Part shown: positions 41,360 to 43,764 of the stretch, piece by piece
Layout: each line of letters starts with the position of its first letter
Position numbering within the stretch: the first letter of the stretch is position 1
Origin: Fragilaria crotonensis
Taxonomy: Eukaryota > Bacillariophyta > Fragilariophyceae > Fragilariales > Fragilariaceae
DNA: 43,764 nucleotides
Direction: 5' to 3'
Assembly (NCBI GenBank): GCA_022925895.1
Contig: JAKSYS010000528.1
Coordinates: 1-43,764, forward strand
Notes under the pieces: model-generated
Database searches by the model: none
What the model was told of the DNA's origin: nothing
Seen by the model: the letters and a program-made list of their open reading frames with translations, nothing else
Translations under genes and position numbers: made by a program

Positions 41360-43690
41360 CACTACCGTTGATGGAAAATGTGTACGATAATCTCCCGCAT
41401 CTGGAATCCAAATGGTTAAGTTCCCTGCGTGGATATTTGGCCTATCAAGCAGGAATACAGTTGGACTACACGGGTGTTGCACCACTAGAGCGACGTCACG
41501 ATGAATTCATTATGGATCGGATATTAGCATCAGGTCGATTCAGCGATAATGAAATCAGGCGAATCAATTGTCGATTATACCTGGGAGCGCTGACAATATC
41601 GGATTTGGCGACGACAGAGGAACGCAGTTAGATCAAGCAAAACTCACGGGTCAAGAATCACTGTTCAGCAATCGTCCGAGGTGGATGAAGGTGCATCAAG
41701 AGTTACCATCTGCAGTATCATGGAAATTATGGAAAAAGCAAATGCGCTATGGAGCTATCCCGACGGCACATTGGTCCAACCCTTGAGGCCTTGGTTACTA
41801 ACTACCACAGAAAGTCGGATATCTTACCCTGCTTACGTCTACAGATCGACATTATACGTGCGACGAATGGGAGGAATATGTCAAATGTCAGGCTTGAAGA
41901 CACTCAACGAATGTATAGAAAGCAATCTCAATATCGAAGAGGAGATTCGAATATGGCAGTACCCGTGGAAATTCAGCAGGCAGGAAGAATGCATCGATGG
42001 GAAATAATCAACAAGCTGTCTCGGAGTATCAACCGCGACCGTTACCAGTGGCTACGTTTGACGACTACGTTCAACAGCTTGATGCATGGGAGGTCGATCT
42101 CCTGCGGCATACAGACTTATTTGTGGATCCGTATACAGCATGTTTAGAGTTACACCAAGGATTTGAAGCCGGGAGCGATGGTTCCGAAGTATGGCACCGA
42201 CGGATCATTCGGATGGATGATTAGCACATCCCAAGGCGAACGAGTAGCGACGGGAATGGGACCATCAAGGGGATACGTAATGGACTCCTACCGAGCAGAA
42301 TGCAGTGGCATGCTGTCAATTCTGCGATTTTGTTGAGGCTGTCTGAATATACAAACATGATTGAACCATGGGACGGTACAATCGGGACAGATAGTCAAAG
42401 CATGCTTGACACAATATTCGGACGAGATCGGACAGGGCCCTGCGGCATCTGCCCCGACTGCACTTCCCAGGAATCTCACCCCCTTGATCCTTTGATACCT
42501 GAATGGGATTTACTCGTTGAAATCCGATATGCTCTTACATATGCCAGGAGTCAAACTGGTCTATGTTAAAGGCCACCAGGACAAGAAGAAGGCGTACAAT
42601 AGACTTACTCTACGGGCGCAGTTAAACGTCGACGCTGATGATTTAGCGGGGAGGTATCAAGATCAATATGGACGCGCACATCCATATGCACTCATGACAC
42701 CGAATACAGGGAGCATTTCTTGTTTATCCAGAGGAACAAAAACTGAAGTATGCGCAAGATATCCGACACCGGGCGACAATAGGACCATTGCGAGAATACA
42801 TTCAAGCCAGTATGGGTACACAGAAGCAACTATGGCTACGATTAACTGGCAGGCGCATGGAAAGGCGATGAAGACAGATGATAAAGAAACGGATACACAT
42901 CACAAAACTGGTACACGAGTGCTTACCCACTCTTGAACGCTTAAACAAGCAAGAAAGCAGAACACGAATGTGCCCAGGTTGTGGAACATGCCGGGAAACC
43001 AGGGACCATATCCTTAAGTGTACGGCCGCAAGTCGTCAGGATTGGAGGGACAGTTTTCATCACATCATTGATGAGTTCCACGCTAAAGAAGAAACAAATC
43101 CATTACTTCGCAATTTATGGAACAAACAATAAGAGACTGGATGGTCACAAATGAGAAGTCGAGTTTCAAGCATCGCCAATTTTCTTTTCCACTGATGTTC
43201 GAGCGTTGATCACCCAGCAAAAATTCGATCGGTTGGCGCCAACGATCAACAGGAGTTCAGTGCGGAATGGAGCCGGATTCAAGACGACCATTATGCAAGG
43301 TTGCGGTCCCAACGAGGCACAGGACAGGCGCAGCGGTCACCGATGGCAAACTAAACTGATTTGTTTGATATGGAAGGAATGGCAAAAGCTATGGAAGATA
43401 AGGAACGAAGAGTTACACGGGAGCGACGCAGCAGACCGTGCCATGCAGGAAAAGCGAGAGATTTCAGCGCAGCTGCGAGAAGTATATGGCAAGCGTCTCA
43501 ATATGAACCGAGAGTCCGCGAACTATTACTTCGTGAAGAACACGAACATATGCATAAGCCACTATGGGTAACTCGGAATTGGCTAACGGTGAATGTACCA
43601 ATTTTCAAAGCGCAAAACGAGCAAAGGAGAAGCGATAGCAGGGTGAGATCGATACGGTCTTATTTTGAACCCGTGCGGTAAATACCGTAC
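41360..43690 (+). mobile_element. 5'-truncated, frameshifted RT/RNase H retroelement relic
   Basis: A chain of plus-strand frames encodes one protein in pieces. 41368-41631 reads NLPHLESKWLSSLRGYLAYQ and EIRRINCRLYLGALTIS, a segment I recall from diatom RT proteins between RT and RNase H. Next come WKLWKKQM and DGTLVQPLRPWLL, then 41997-42224 (FDDYVQQLDAWEVDLLRHTD). The RNase H part follows: GFEAGSDGS, SFGWMISTSQGER, SYRAECSGMLSILRF, GTDSQSM, VKGHQDKKK and LNVDADDLAG. A CPGCGTCRETRDHILKC zinc-knuckle-like motif lies near 42970-43020, and a C-terminal region to about 43681. At least five frame changes are needed, so it is inactive. No RT core lies upstream of 41360, suggesting 5' truncation as in LINE insertion. 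Confidence 0.78.
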
Positions 43691-43764
43691 AGCGAATTAC
43701 TGATACTGGACGTGGTCCCACTCGGATCATATCTGGTCGTGCGAGTCGACCTTTTATACCACGA

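Noticed and set aside
41360..43690. Viral origin of the RNase H-bearing relic
   Set aside because: There is no LTR, gag or envelope-like sequence. The motif order and truncated 5' end fit a cellular retrotransposon better.

Overview
The window looks like nuclear DNA of a diatom (probably pennate) or a close stramenopile relative. Genes are compact and carry short GT-AG introns. Secreted or mitochondrial leader exons are common, ankyrin and surface-protein genes occur in tandem copies, and there is a decayed retroelement of a kind I recall from diatom genomes. Species cannot be fixed from sequence alone. I saw no rRNA, tRNA or CRISPR array. Intron structures below were read by eye from splice motifs, reading phase and comparison between copies inside the window.

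Region 1 (1-16 kb) is a minus-strand array of six copies of a cysteine-rich, Pro/Ser/Thr-rich surface-protein family: 1-782 frameshifted and cut by the window edge, 1422-2202 intact, 2968-3358 truncated, 4552-6003 with three modules, 9848-11047 and 14489-15767 with two modules each. All share a 13- or 14-codon hydrophobic first exon, a phase-0 intron of 87-136 bp and one to three modules with a CC pair. Except for the truncated copy, all end in a hydrophobic tail that suggests a GPI signal or membrane anchor. A GT8-like glycosyltransferase gene (7582-8781) sits inside the array. A 360-bp hAT-like MITE with perfect 8-bp target duplication lies at 13311-13670.

Region 2 (17-22.8 kb) has three minus-strand single-copy genes: a 700-aa membrane-anchored protein with a probable helical-barrel lumenal part, a SYLF (Ysc84-like) protein, and a mitochondrial membrane-anchored NDPK-like protein.

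Region 3 (23.5-37.7 kb) is a segmentally duplicated block. It holds four plus-strand paralogues of an unrecognised family with a Ser/Thr-rich N-terminus and a helical C-terminal domain (23579, 26183, 29228, 31791), decayed minus-strand ankyrin copies at 27.7-28.7 and 30.6-31.4 kb, a relic of the NDPK gene upstream of the third paralogue, and pieces of a convergent small membrane-protein gene. The fourth paralogue is split by a 3.57-kb IS630/Tc1/mariner-type DNA transposon in its second intron, with TIRs, a TA target duplication and an empty site preserved in the second paralogue.

Region 4 (38.1-43.8 kb) has an OMA1-like mitochondrial M48 metallopeptidase (plus), a possible small convergent gene next to a 159-bp tandem repeat, a small secreted NTF2/SnoaL-like protein (minus), and a 5'-truncated, multiply frameshifted 3' end of an RT/RNase H retroelement.

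The strongest points for follow-up are the array of modular Cys-rich surface proteins, the Ser/Thr-rich paralogue family at different stages of decay, and the two mobile elements whose exact ends and target duplications can be read from the window.
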